Below, piece by piece: positions 1-10,051 of a stretch of 64,000 nt of DNA. A program made the translations under genes and the position numbers. Source of the DNA: Pycnococcus provasolii (lineage: Eukaryota; Chlorophyta; Pseudoscourfieldiophyceae; Pseudoscourfieldiales); assembly GCA_049487715.1 (NCBI GenBank), contig CP150571.1, forward strand, positions 186,001 to 250,000. The letters run 5' to 3'. The notes beneath the pieces are model-generated. The model had not been told where the DNA came from. It saw only the letters and a list, made by a program, of their open reading frames with translations, and did not search any database. Position 1 is the first letter of the stretch; each line of letters opens with the position of its first letter.

Positions 1-1220
1 TCGCCAGTTGAAGTCTCGTAAGTCTCGTCAGCGGGCGGCGGCATGTCCTCAGCGGGCGGTGCGTCATCGCCAGTTGAAGTCTCGTCAGCGGGCGGCGGCA
101 TGTCCTCAGCGGGCGGCATGTCCTCAGCGGGCGGTGCGTCATCGCCAGTTGAAGTCTCGTCAGCGGGCGGCGCGTCGACACCAGAATCCGACGACACGTC
201 CTCGCCAGACGTCCTTTCTTCGCTCGATTCTGTGGATTTCGACGATCCTTTATCACCCTCAGACTGCATTTCATGTGACTGCGTCGTTGGCGTATCCGGT
301 GACGTCTCGGCCGCAGAGGCTTCGTCACCCATTCCACCGCCCTCGTCGCCTTGGAAGCCGTCGACGCCGTCTTCGTTCGCGTCTGCGTCCGTCTGCGTCT
401 TCTTTGGCGGCAGCTCAACTGGCTCCACGCTGCCCTCGCCAAGAAGCTCGAGCACTAGCGTCCATCCCCTTTTGACGTGACCGCGCTTGTCGCCGTAGAG
501 GCTGAGTGGCATCGGCGAGCTCGCCTTGTAGCTCGGGCAACGTAGCGAGAACGGCGACCTGCCGTTGGGGTCCTTCTTGACGTCTTTGATGATAGCCGTT
601 TTGCACCACGCCGTGGGCTCCCAGAACTCGACGGCCACGACGTCGACACCGCCCTTGCCGAGGTCCACACTCATCCACGGCGCGCGCTCTTCCGCCGTCT
701 GTGCTATGGCGTGCATGTCGCTCTCGTAGTAGCCCAGAGTCACGCCGTCTGTCGCCGCGCTGCTCTTCCGACTCTTATTCATCTTGCTCGACTGCACCAC
801 GCGCTTTCCATAGGCGGCGTTCCACGGGAGCTCGCGCGTCGGAGTGCCAGCCTTCTCTCCACGCGGCGGTTGTGTTTTTGTCTCAGGCATCGGCGCAGAA
901 GTCGCATTCTCCATACTTTCATAGGTATCCTCCTGTATTGTTTGTTGCGGCGGCGGCACGAGTCTGGGCCTGAAGGCGTCGTCGTCGTCCATGACGAACG
1001 CTGCGCTCTCCGCGTGTGGGTGTTCCCGGCTTCTGGCGTATTGCCCCCACGGGTCCGCCCCGAGGTCGTCCCCGCGCAGCGCCCCCCGCAGGTCGCGCAG
1101 CGCGTCGTTGACAGCGCCGTAGACGCGCACAAAGATCGCGCCGGCGACGATCACGAGTACGGCTTTGATCGTGAGCTCTCCAAATCTCGTTGTTTTCGAG
1201 GATGCCTTGCATATTCGCAT
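1..1220 (-). CDS. Single-pass membrane protein with acidic Pro/Asp/Thr-rich repeat tail (3' end outside window)
   Basis: An uninterrupted reading frame of about 406 codons runs from an ATG at 1218-1220 to the left edge; it has no stop in the window. An in-frame TGA lies about 60 bases upstream of this ATG, beyond a (TCC)n tract, which fixes the start if there is no intron. Residues about 20-37 form one hydrophobic segment (VLVIVAGAIFV), suggesting a signal anchor. A short aspartate run (MDDDDAF) and a basic stretch follow. The region around residues 150-240 is ordered and contains WMSVDLGKGG and VEFWEPTAWC. The last 130 visible residues are acidic and degenerate into tandem blocks built from DAPPADETSTGD and APPAEDMPP. 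I do not recognise a family. The tail repeats are encoded by near-identical 18-60 base units at 1-175. Confidence 0.72.
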   Translation of the reverse strand, partial: MRICKASSKTTRFGELTIKAVLVIVAGAIFVRVYGAVNDALRDLRGALRGDDLGADPWGQYARSREHPHAESAAFVMDDDDAFRPRLVPPPQQTIQEDTYESMENATSAPMPETKTQPPRGEKAGTPTRELPWNAAYGKRVVQSSKMNKSRKSSAATDGVTLGYYESDMHAIAQTAEERAPWMSVDLGKGGVDVVAVEFWEPTAWCKTAIIKDVKKDPNGRSPFSLRCPSYKASSPMPLSLYGDKRGHVKRGWTLVLELLGEGSVEPVELPPKKTQTDADANEDGVDGFQGDEGGGMGDEASAAETSPDTPTTQSHEMQSEGDKGSSKSTESSEERTSGEDVSSDSGVDAPPADETSTGDDAPPAEDMPPAEDMPPPADETSTGDDAPPAEDMPPPADETYETSTG

Positions 1221-2340
1221 CCACGAAACTCGCTGCGTGCTTTGTGCCCCCCTCCTCCTCCTCCTCCTCCTCCTCTTGCGTCACTGGGCAACCCACCACC
1301 ACTTGCTGCTGCGACGTGCTGCAAGTGAGTCGAAGTCGAAGTCGAAGTCGCCGTCGAGGCGATCACCCCACTTGCTTCATGTAAGCTTCCGTACCCGTAC
1401 CGCGGCGAGGCTTCTCTAACTGCCGCAGTTGTGAGTCGTATGGACGAAGACATAAGATGCGGCACAGATGCGGCTGATGAGGCCGGAGGGAATGAATCGC
1501 GGGGTCGTGATGAAGGTCTCGAGTAAGAAGATACACACACGCACGCACCGAAGTTCATTCCGTTTCAGGGTGAGATATGTACATATGCTGTACCCTATAG
1601 ATTTTTTTAATCATTTTTGATGGGAAAACTTGAGAGAGGAAAAAGGGTAGTTCACGATGGCGATGGTGTTCACCACGACGGCGATGGTGTTCACGGCGAT
1701 GATGTTGTTCACCACGGCGATGTTTACATACCATGTTTACCACGACGGCGACGTTTCCCACTACCACCCGTGGTACGATTCTTACGATGGCGCTGGGCAA
1801 CCAATGGTCGTCGCCTTCCTAGAACTATGTTTTCGTTTTTATTATAAATACCATGCACGCAAACGCACACGCACAGTCGCACACACAACTCGCACAGACG
1901 CACACCCAACTCGCACACCCAACTCGCACGCGCATTCCAGGTCGGAGTGCTTTCCCCATTCATGTAAAAAGTTTTTATAGGATATGCGCAGCCAGCCAGG
2001 TGTTTCTATTCGCAAGCGCGCGCGTGAGCCGTGAAGGAGTTGTTCACCTGTTCAGTAGTACCCGGGTACGTTACATGCAGTGCAGTGGTCAAAAACAACG
2101 GCGCGGTACCAAACCTCCGACCAGAAAAAAATAATAGGTCCCCCCCTTGCACAGGTCCCTTGCGGCCTTGCTGCCCTTGCTGCCTTGCACACCGGAAGGA
2201 TTCCACCGGTTTTATAAGACGTTGATTAAGGTGGTCAAGCAACACGCCCGAACGCGAACCTGCAAGCTCTGGCAAGCTCTGGCAAGCTCGCGGCCGGTGT
2301 GCAAGGTTTTTTTTTTTGTACTGGCCGGACGTTTGGTACG
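1221..2340. other. Divergent intergenic region with simple repeats
   Basis: No gene is seen. The stretch holds a (TCC)8-like tract at 1252-1276, an imperfect minisatellite of GATGGCGATGGTGTTCAC type at about 1655-1700, an ACGCAC-rich stretch at 1853-1930, and imperfect CCTTGC and GGCAAGCTCT repeats at 2150-2290. It separates two genes pointing away from each other, so both promoters should lie here. No telomere-type array is visible. Confidence 0.6.
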
Positions 2341-3933
2341 ATGGCGATGGCGATGGCGATGGGCAACGTCGTCGCCTTCCCTCTTTGTTCCTATTTGGCT
2401 CTGCTCTTCTTAGTAACTTTACTCGGGCCGCTTTCTTCAGCTCTTTCTTCAGCAAACGCACAAGCAATTTCGTACAACAACTATACCGTCGCGCCGAGAC
2501 CGAAGCGACCGTCTCAGATGGGTGCGGCGGTGGCCATCTCCGCGGACGGACTCATCATGGCATCAGGCGCAATCTTCGGAGCAAACAGACGGGACGGAGA
2601 AGAGGCTGGCGTTGTGAAAGTGTACAAATACGCAACCACGACGACTTCGTTCCCGCAAAAGCTAGGCGCAGATATCCACGGCGACGCGGATGGTGACATG
2701 AACGGAGTTAGCGTGGCGCTGTCCGCGGACGGAACGCGCCTCGCGGTCGGCGCGAGCTTCAACGATAACGCGAGCGGAAGAAACGCTGGACAAGCGCGCG
2801 TGTTTCAGTACACGAACGGGACGTGGACGCAGCTTGGCGAGGATATCGACGGCGAGGCGGCTGGTGACCAGCACGGCACGTCCGTGTCACTATCCGCTGA
2901 CGGTACTCGCGTCGCAGTTGGAGCGCAACATAACGACGGCAACGGCATGGACTCCGGTCACGTCCGCGTGTTTCAGTACTCGTTAGGCAGATGGACGCAG
3001 ATGGGCGAGGATATCGACGGCGAGAACGAACTCGATTCGTCCGGCAGGACGCTGTGCTTGTCAGCAGACGGTAGGCGTGTGGCCATCGGCGCGCATAGGA
3101 ACGACGGCAACAGCACCAACTCCGGCCATGTTCGCGTGTATGAGTACACTGATGCTGGGAGTGCTGGGGTGTGGACGCAGCTCGGTGGCGACGTCGATGG
3201 GACGACGGCGCACGACCTGTTTGGCTGGTCGGTGTCACTGTCGTCGGACGGTTCTCGCGTCGCGATCGGCGCAACTGGGAACGACGGCAACGGCGCAAAT
3301 TCCGGTCACGTTCGCGTGTTCGAGTTCGTGAATGGCACGTGGGCGCGTTTTGGGAGCATCATCGAAGGTGAGGCAGCGGGCGACCAGTCGGGCTACTCTG
3401 TATCGCTCAGTGCGGATGGCAGGCGCGTTGCCGTTGGCGCCATTGGCAACGACGGGAATGGCGCGGATGCCGGCCACGTGCGCGTCTTCATGCACGAACC
3501 AAGCAATGGCCGGTGGGGGAATGGCCGGTGGGTGTTGCTCGGCGTCACTGACATCGATGGATATCGAGCCGGCGACAATTTTGGCCACTCCATCGCGCTC
3601 TCAGCCAACGGCAACCGCATTGTCGTCGGAGCGCCTATGATAAACAGCACTGCAACTACGCACATGGGTGGCTACATCAAGTGTTTGCAGCTGCAAGTTC
3701 TAAAATATCCGCCGCCACCTCCGCTCCCACCACCAACGACGAGCGCGGCGACGACGACGTCGACGACGACGACGACCACGACCACCACCACCACCACCAC
3801 CGCCACCACTACTACTACCACCCGTCCGACAGATTTGTTCGGTGTGAGTGGAACGCGCGGGAACTTAGACCCTTTTCATCGCCTCCTTTTCAATTACGCC
3901 ATGATCTTCTTCTTCTTACGGACGTTACAGTAA
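2341..3933 (+). CDS. Secreted or surface protein with seven FG-GAP-like beta-propeller repeats and Thr-rich stalk
   Basis: The ATG at 2341 begins a 530-residue protein with a signal peptide (residues 1 to about 40, long Leu/Ala core). From about residue 60 seven repeats of roughly 55-60 residues follow, each carrying a version of GxSVSLSADGxRVAVGA and, in most, a loop like NDGNGxxSGHVRVFQY ... WTQLGxDIDG. Seven such units match the blade number of an integrin-alpha-type propeller, in which Asp/Asn loops can bind calcium. After about residue 459 comes a Pro-rich then almost pure Thr tract, which looks like an O-glycosylated stalk, and a short hydrophobic C-terminus (IFFFLRTL) that could anchor it. 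Proteins of this type are common in marine protists; ligands are unknown. The architecture is read from sequence; the cell-surface role is inferred. Confidence 0.8.
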   Translation: MAMAMAMGNVVAFPLCSYLALLFLVTLLGPLSSALSSANAQAISYNNYTVAPRPKRPSQMGAAVAISADGLIMASGAIFGANRRDGEEAGVVKVYKYATTTTSFPQKLGADIHGDADGDMNGVSVALSADGTRLAVGASFNDNASGRNAGQARVFQYTNGTWTQLGEDIDGEAAGDQHGTSVSLSADGTRVAVGAQHNDGNGMDSGHVRVFQYSLGRWTQMGEDIDGENELDSSGRTLCLSADGRRVAIGAHRNDGNSTNSGHVRVYEYTDAGSAGVWTQLGGDVDGTTAHDLFGWSVSLSSDGSRVAIGATGNDGNGANSGHVRVFEFVNGTWARFGSIIEGEAAGDQSGYSVSLSADGRRVAVGAIGNDGNGADAGHVRVFMHEPSNGRWGNGRWVLLGVTDIDGYRAGDNFGHSIALSANGNRIVVGAPMINSTATTHMGGYIKCLQLQVLKYPPPPPLPPPTTSAATTTSTTTTTTTTTTTTTATTTTTTRPTDLFGVSGTRGNLDPFHRLLFNYAMIFFFLRTLQ

Positions 3934-3988
3934 GTACGTGTGACGACACAAGTACACAACTACCTTAAAGGCTTACGCTGTTTCTAAC

Positions 3989-4020
3989 ATGTAACCCCTA
4001 AACCAGACCCCTAATAAACC
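3989..4020 (+). promoter_or_regulatory. Degenerate CCCTAA-type motifs upstream of the carrier gene
   Basis: Two ACCCCTAA-like motifs lie about 155-185 bases upstream of the carrier ATG. They resemble the plant telo-box class. A TGTAA motif (3990-3994), the usual green algal polyadenylation signal, overlaps the first copy 56 bases past the propeller gene stop. Function is inferred from position only. Confidence 0.35.
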
Positions 4021-4174
4021 TCGGCATGCGAAGACTCAAATTCCTCCTCCCCCCAACCCCTACTTTGTGCGGCGCAGAAAGAGACCCCCTGGGCAGAGAT
4101 AACGTGGTCCGGTTGTTTGCCATTTCGGGAGTGGCATCCGCCGCGTTGTGTGTGGCGTGGGTCATCCGCGCATA

Positions 4175-5185
4175 ATGGTGCAGCGCGCTCTGTCGTCCAC
4201 CACTCTCGCCTCCGAGCGGGAAATCAGGAAACAGTCGTCGTCCTTGGGGTCGGATGCTGCTTCCTCAAGTCACCAAAGGAAGACCCTGACCGCGCGTGTC
4301 GTGTCCAACCTCATCTGCGGCGCGACCGCAGGTGCCGTCGCGAAAACGCTCGAGGCGCCGCTTGACCGGGTCAAGGTCATTTATCAAGTCGACTCAACGC
4401 CATTCACGTGGACGCACGCAATGTCGCGAGCACGCACGATGGTTGCGGAAGACGGTTGGCTCAGCCTCTTTCGAGGGAACACCGCGCAACTCGCACGCAT
4501 CGTGCCGAACGCAGCAATCAACTTTGCGGCACACGACCTCGTCGCGGAATATCTCGACGAAAAAGCCAACAACCTGCCGCTCGCAGCAAGACACTGGCTA
4601 TCGGGTTGCGTTGCAGGCGCCGTCGCAGTGCTCACCACGTACCCGCTCGAACTCGCGCGCGTGCGAATAGCCGTTTCAGGCAGAGGAGGCAGAGGAGGCG
4701 ACGAGCACGGGCCGGCGAACCTTAAAGAGGCGGTGCGGGAAATGACACAGCACTGGCGCAGAGGCGGCCCACGAGGGCCGTTCGCTGGCGTTGGACTCAC
4801 GCTCGCGGGAATGGTGCCGTACAGCGGCGTAACGTGGGCGTCATACGAGTGGCTGCGAAGTCATGCGTACTCTTCAGGACTGGCTTCAAAACAAAGCAGC
4901 GACAGAACGAACGCGGCGTGCGGCGCGGTGGCTGGCTTGCTTGGACAGACGGTGACATATCCCATCGACACCGTGCGCAAACGTCTGCAGGCGACGAAGC
5001 AATCTGCCACGAAGCTTCCGAGCACCTATGAAGTGACAACCGAGGTGCTCGCCACGGAGGGCGTTCGAGGCCTATTTAAGGGATATTCCGTAAACATCGT
5101 CAAGGCACCGCTCGCGCTCGGCACGTCGTTTGCCGTTTACCACAAGTTGCAGACAGTTGCGCACGACATGATGAACAACGAGTAA
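4175..5185 (+). CDS. Mitochondrial carrier family protein, CoA-carrier-like
   Basis: A 336-residue protein with the three-fold carrier layout. The signature motifs are PLDRVKVIY in the first repeat, YPLELARVRI in the second and YPIDTVRKRL in the third, each at the end of an odd-numbered helix. The C-terminal part (GYSVNIVKAPLALGTSFAVY) and PYSGVTWASYEWL match the pattern of SLC25A42/SLC25A16/Leu5-type carriers, which exchange coenzyme A and adenine nucleotides across the inner mitochondrial membrane; substrate is therefore a family-based inference. The first ATG in frame is 4175. The N-terminal 40 residues are Ser-rich and variable. The gene is convergent with the deaminase-like gene, with 57 bases between the two stop codons. 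Confidence 0.88.
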   Translation: MVQRALSSTTLASEREIRKQSSSLGSDAASSSHQRKTLTARVVSNLICGATAGAVAKTLEAPLDRVKVIYQVDSTPFTWTHAMSRARTMVAEDGWLSLFRGNTAQLARIVPNAAINFAAHDLVAEYLDEKANNLPLAARHWLSGCVAGAVAVLTTYPLELARVRIAVSGRGGRGGDEHGPANLKEAVREMTQHWRRGGPRGPFAGVGLTLAGMVPYSGVTWASYEWLRSHAYSSGLASKQSSDRTNAACGAVAGLLGQTVTYPIDTVRKRLQATKQSATKLPSTYEVTTEVLATEGVRGLFKGYSVNIVKAPLALGTSFAVYHKLQTVAHDMMNNE

Positions 5186-5242
5186 TTATTATTAAATTTC
5201 TGTACATCTTATTAGTAATAATGATACAGTACCACCGTCAAT

Positions 5243-6334
5243 TCACACGTGTTCGCACCACCCGCGTCGGTCCAGCGCAGTGTCGCTCGCCAACTTGCCA
5301 TGGTCCTTCTCCGCGTACACGACGTCAATACAATTCATGCCGCTTGTGCACGCGACGTCCACAAGCGCCTGCGCGCACATTCTGCAAGGTGACAAAGTCA
5401 CGAGAACGATGCCGTTTTCATTGCTATGGATAGCTTGCGGGCGCAGCGCGAGGCACATCTCCGCGTGAAAAACACGGTTCGTTCCTGCGAGGTTGCGCGC
5501 GACATCGTGAAGACGCAGTCCATCGTCGCTAACGACGAGCGCAGCTATATCCCGGTGGCGTCTCCAGAGAGGTTCGCCGTCGTCTCTATCGCACTCCCTT
5601 GAACATTCCATCACCTGTCGTGCCCATTCGAGCCAAATGCGATAACGATTGTTAACGGACAGCGAATGTAGAGTTTTCAAGTCGGGCAGTGGCGGCGCGT
5701 CGTCGGCAAAAAACGGCTGGCGGCTCTCCACGCTCGCACGTTCACACGCACGTATAGCATCAGCCGTGACATCAACGTATGCGACGGCACGTGCATTGTC
5801 GTCGTCCGAAGAGTCTCCGTCTTGCACAATTCCCATCCGACCTGCAGTTAATTTAACAGTCGCACGATCGAGGTCTGAACGTTCTGTTGCGAAGATGCGC
5901 CGTCGAAGCGCGATGTCAGCACCGCCATCACCATCGTCGTGCTGAAGCCTCTCTCGCACACCGGCAACGAGGCGGAACGTCGCCGACGACGCCACCACTC
6001 CACCCTCATCATCCGCGCCTCCTGCGACGGCGACGTATCCACCCACCGACCCAGGAACGTGCGTGTCGACGAACGCAACGTGGCGGCCATGAAAGCGCGC
6101 ACGCAGAGCGCGAGCGAGACGACGCACTCGCAGAGACTCCCCTGAATGCAATTCGCACGATGCAAGAGCAGGTGGTAGCCGCGCGCAGAGTCGCTTCTTT
6201 AGTAATAAAAGGCAACGTTGCTGCCTGCGCCAAGGCCGTGCTCCGCAAGGCGCAGGCGCCATTTCGGCGGATTTACGCGGATGATTTTTTGCCACGGGGG
6301 CAGAAAAAAAAAACCCCCTCGGATTTCGGAACAT
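5243..6334 (-). CDS. Cytidine/adenosine deaminase-fold protein
   Basis: The frame encodes 363 residues from the ATG at 6332-6334; a second ATG at 6260-6262 would give 339 residues and avoids a poly-A-encoded Phe run, so the start is uncertain. The C-terminal part carries the zinc-dependent deaminase signature: FHAEMCLAL (His ligand and catalytic Glu, near residue 290) and LSPCRMCAQALV (two Cys ligands, near residue 317), with the usual spacing of about 28 residues. The catalytic Glu is present, so this is not a typical ADAT3-type inactive subunit. The first 230 residues are poorly conserved-looking and match nothing I recognise. It could edit tRNA bases or act on free nucleotides; the long N-terminal domain and the PCRMC form suggest one of the less-studied deaminase families (Bd3614-like is one candidate). 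Family membership is seen; substrate is unknown. Confidence 0.72.
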   Translation of the reverse strand: MFRNPRGFFFSAPVAKNHPRKSAEMAPAPCGARPWRRQQRCLLLLKKRLCARLPPALASCELHSGESLRVRRLARALRARFHGRHVAFVDTHVPGSVGGYVAVAGGADDEGGVVASSATFRLVAGVRERLQHDDGDGGADIALRRRIFATERSDLDRATVKLTAGRMGIVQDGDSSDDDNARAVAYVDVTADAIRACERASVESRQPFFADDAPPLPDLKTLHSLSVNNRYRIWLEWARQVMECSRECDRDDGEPLWRRHRDIAALVVSDDGLRLHDVARNLAGTNRVFHAEMCLALRPQAIHSNENGIVLVTLSPCRMCAQALVDVACTSGMNCIDVVYAEKDHGKLASDTALDRRGWCEHV

Positions 6335-6611
6335 GTGACACACATAGTTCTTACTAAGTTACTATTCAGCACAGCTTTGGATTTAGCAGAGTTGAGTGAA
6401 TCTACACAATATTGTAATAGTAGAGTTTACAGTTCTTCTTTTGGTTACGAGAGATTACATTGATTGTACTGTACAAGGTTAGGATTTACAATACTGTATT
6501 AATATTATAGACTATCGTAGTTAGTCATGCAGTCACAATCACAAATCACGACAACAATACATGATAGTGATATAATATGATTTCGAATTCACACATGCAA
6601 ACTCGTTGCGG
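6335..6611. other. AT-rich intergenic spacer
   Basis: This spacer is clearly richer in A and T than its neighbours and contains a poly-A run at 6304-6314 just at its edge. Two minus-strand genes flank it, so it should hold the terminator of the upstream gene and the promoter of the deaminase-like gene. No repeat or RNA gene is seen. Confidence 0.5.
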
Positions 6612-8393
6612 CTACGATAAGGAGGCTCCTCGCAGACGCATGTGAGCCTCCCACGTGCGGTGCAGACGGCCCGCCGTGGGAGGAAGGGCGCCACCACCGC
6701 CCTGCACCGATCCATCTGCAGCGCGAAAGAACAAAGCCTCATCTTTATCAGCAGCCTCCTCTTTCACCTTGTTCTCTAATTGCAAGTGACGCTCGCTCCA
6801 CACAACCGCAGGACGAGCCCAAGCTGGCGTCTCCGGAAGCGGGGGTGGCACGCGGCGTGCTGCGATACCCTTGATGGCGGATGATACGGCTGAGGAAGCG
6901 GCGGCAAGTGCGTTGGCACCTCCCGCCACAGCAGCATCGCGGCGAAGTTGCACCTTGCGTAGCTTCACATGTGCCGCGAGAACGCGCTGTTTACGTCGAG
7001 GCGACACATTCGCGCCGAGTTCTGCTGCCATCATCGGGTCATAATCTTCAGCAGCACGCCGTGTCACGAGCCCTAGCGGCACCGCACGCGGTTTCGCCGC
7101 ATCTCCAGCAAGCACCCTGTCCACCCGTCGACGAATTGCCTCGATGTCACCGGCGAGCCTTTCCTTCTGATGCTCGCTCGAACGCGCGTACACACGTGCA
7201 AGGCGGTACGCCTTTCGCCAATTATTTATTGCGCGATCTCTCGAGGCACGCGCTTCGGCAGCCGCGAGCCATGGAAGGCTGGCTTCGGCAGGGGCAATCA
7301 CAAAGGCATGCAGAGACGGCCAAGCGTTCAGCACGGATGAGGTGGACACAATCTTCGTTTCAACGCTTGGCTCCACCGGCATTTGCGAGGTGGACACTCC
7401 TAACTCTTCGAGCAAGCGTGGGACTGGTGCAGTCCGCTGCTGCGGCTGCGAAAAAAGCACCGACGGCGGCAGCATATGCACCTCTTCGGTCTCTGATGTC
7501 GTTCGGTGAGACACATTGCTGAGACTAATTTCCGATTCTGAAGATGGAGTCGAAGGCCACGTTGGCAACATGTACGTCGAATCTGTTGATACCAGGCGCT
7601 CGGCACGCCGGTTTGCCGACTGACGTGCACGTCGTTCGATGGGCGGCAGTTGACTTGCAACGCCTGCATGCGTGACAGCTCTCGTTGGCGTACCACCTTC
7701 GCGATACTTGTGAAGCGTGGTGGTGCGCACATTCCACCTCCGATACCGTTCGTCAAATTCGTTCTTCAAAACGAAAATCTCCTCTGGATCGTCAGTTATA
7801 CTTCCCCAGGTCTCCTTCACTGCACCTGGCAGGCTGCGTGGTCGCACTCCAGCCGCAGCGTTGCTTGAGGTGGATGATTCGGCTGGAAAGCATGGCTCGG
7901 ATCTTGTCTGTTGAACATCGCCCGAACCGTCGTCGTCGTCGTCGTCGCCATGGTCATCACTACACGATGTCGAGGAAACGGGCGTGAGACTTCCAAGCGA
8001 TGGCGGAGAGGGCGAGCCTGGTGGCGAGGGCCGTGCCCATGGTGGGGTTGGTGGTGCGCGTGGAGGTTCAAGCGGATCAAGCTTGCCATCATCGCGTGGC
8101 GAAATGGACGACAGAGGCGGAAGTCTCTGTGGTGGCTCCAAGGGTGGTGATGACGGAGGCGGAGATGGTGCCGCGGCAGTATCCTCATCCTCAAGCGATG
8201 CCTCCAACGCACGAACGCGCATTTGTAGTGATGCCAACGAGTCTGAGGATGGCGACTTGGACCCTGCAGGCGTCAAGCCATCATTTCCATTTTCTTTATC
8301 ACTGCTGCTGCGCGGCACGCCGGTGAACCCCAAGCGCCGTCGCACCGTTTCATCCGGATTGTACGCCGCGTCAAAGTTGGCAGCAAGCGGCAA

Positions 8394-8426
<33 letters not shown>

Positions 8427-9614
8427 TTCGTCGTCGTCTTCTTCTTCTTCTTCTTTCGTGCTTCGGCTTTCAAGCACACCAGTAAATCCCAAGCGCCGTC
8501 GCAGCGTGCCATCCTGTGCATTGGGCAGCGTGGGAACCTGCGCAACTTCCTCCTGCTGCAACACCTGCTCTTCCTCGTCCTCTTCGATGGCTGACGTCGT
8601 GAACTCCTGCTGCTTCATCATGAAATCTGCCACGGGCTCCACGTAAATAGCCTCGCGCAGCGGCGCCGGCGGCCTCATCAAGTCCGCGCGCATCGGACGC
8701 CGAAGGTCAATAAGTCTCATGTTCACATTTGGCGGTGCCATAAGCGCCTTGGCGTCGGCAAGGCACGCGACGGATGCCCGCGCTTGCCCAGGCACACGTA
8801 CTCGCGGCCTCGCGTTCAGCTTGCGCATCGCCTTCTGCGCCTCGCGGCGTTTCGTCATTTCCTCCTTCTCGAGCTTGCGACGCTGCTTGTTTGTAGGACG
8901 CGCGCCGCTCGCGATACGCCTCCACCTCGCGTTTGCCGCTCGCTCGGTGTCAGCATCACGCAGGTCTAGCATAGCCACGAGAGCCGATACGGCGAGCTTA
9001 GAGGGTTGCGTGTCATAAGCATCGTCACCGTAAGCATTGTCACTCTCGTCGCTTGACTTCGCCTCAGGCGCTTGGGCGTCAGAATATTGCTTCGCCCACT
9101 TTGGCGCGCACAGTGTGCACACGTTCGCGGCAAATCCTCCAGATGCTATTCCAAGGTGAAGGCTCGTAGTGCAAACAGGCTCGCCGCAGTCGTCGCATGT
9201 GCCCATGTTTGTGCTTCTCGTCGCCCTTAACGTCGCGCATTCCAAGCACAACGCCCGCTGCGACTTGGTGGCTGGAATCACAGCCTCAGCCGCGCCACTC
9301 GCGACGTGCGCGCACGCGTGCGCGGCTGCAGGCTCGGACTCAGGTTTGGGCATCGGCTTCTTTTTCTTCGGTTTCGCCGCGAGTCCGGCTCGTCTTCTCC
9401 ACCTTGTCGCCGCGTTTGTGGAGGAGGTGGCCGCTGCGAGGCGCGCAGCCGCCTCCTTGCGCTTGCTGGAGGCGAGTTTCAGCGCGCGCATGTTCTCCGC
9501 GAACGCGACGTCTCGTCTCACGTTTTCGGACGCTTCCGCGGCAAGTCGCTCCCCGGCCGCAAGTCCGCCAGTCCACGGCGACGAGCGGCCGGCCGCGAGC
9601 GTGCGCGACGCCAT
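6612..9614 (-). CDS. 1000-residue protein with Cys-rich zinc-finger-like module, function unknown
   Basis: Reading from the ATG at 9612-9614 gives 1000 residues without introns. Residues about 20-105 are basic and Ala-rich. A Cys-rich module near 118-165 reads CLEC...GTCDDCGEPVC...VCTLC, that is four CxxC-type pairs spaced like a treble-clef or B-box-like zinc finger. The middle is low complexity with long Glu and Asp runs (about residues 385-415) and Pro/Ser-rich stretches. A motif is duplicated: RRRLGFTGV occurs near residues 371 and 423, about 52 residues apart, and could be a docking motif. The C-terminal third is helical and Arg/Ala-rich (around LARVYARSSEHQKERLAGD). I do not recognise the family. 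The gene is same-strand with its downstream neighbour. Confidence 0.75.
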
Positions 9615-10051
9615 TCGTGCCGTGCTCACGCGACGCCACCGGGTGATGCGGATGCGGCGTTGACCAACCTAAGGCTGGCGTCGAAATTCGGAGATTGTAT
9701 TGCGGCTTCGAGGGGTGGTACAATTACAATACGTTTTTTTTTGGTTCTCGACAGGAATCTGCAAATTCCATACTGGTACTACCTTAAATGTACTGGTATT
9801 CACTCACTCCATCACATGAAGAACTCCCTCCAGTTCTTCGAAGCCATCCTCCCACGTCAAAATGCAAAATGTACCACCCACAGAACTTGAACTTAACACG
9901 TGAGTATCTGAGTGAACTCGTGCCTCGTGAAGTACATAGACTACTTTTCAGTTGTAACTTTATGTACTTGGAAACGTGACGTTGGTTGGCAGCCTGGCTT
10001 AACTTTACGTTACCAGTGGTGATCATAGTATTCGTTGTCAATGGACTTTGG
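9615..10051. other. Intergenic spacer between two minus-strand genes
   Basis: I see no coding potential, array or RNA gene here. It must carry the promoter of the zinc-finger-like gene and the 3' end of the PsbP-like gene. Confidence 0.5.

Noticed and set aside
8-480. Two overlapping plus-strand frames with Ser/Gly- or Arg/Gln-rich repeats
   Set aside because: They are antisense to the minus-strand acidic repeat tail; the repeat pattern is the mirror of its codons.
5243-6334. Assignment as ADAT3 (inactive tRNA adenosine deaminase subunit)
   Set aside because: The catalytic Glu of HAE is present, and the surrounding sequence does not resemble ADAT3; only the fold is claimed.
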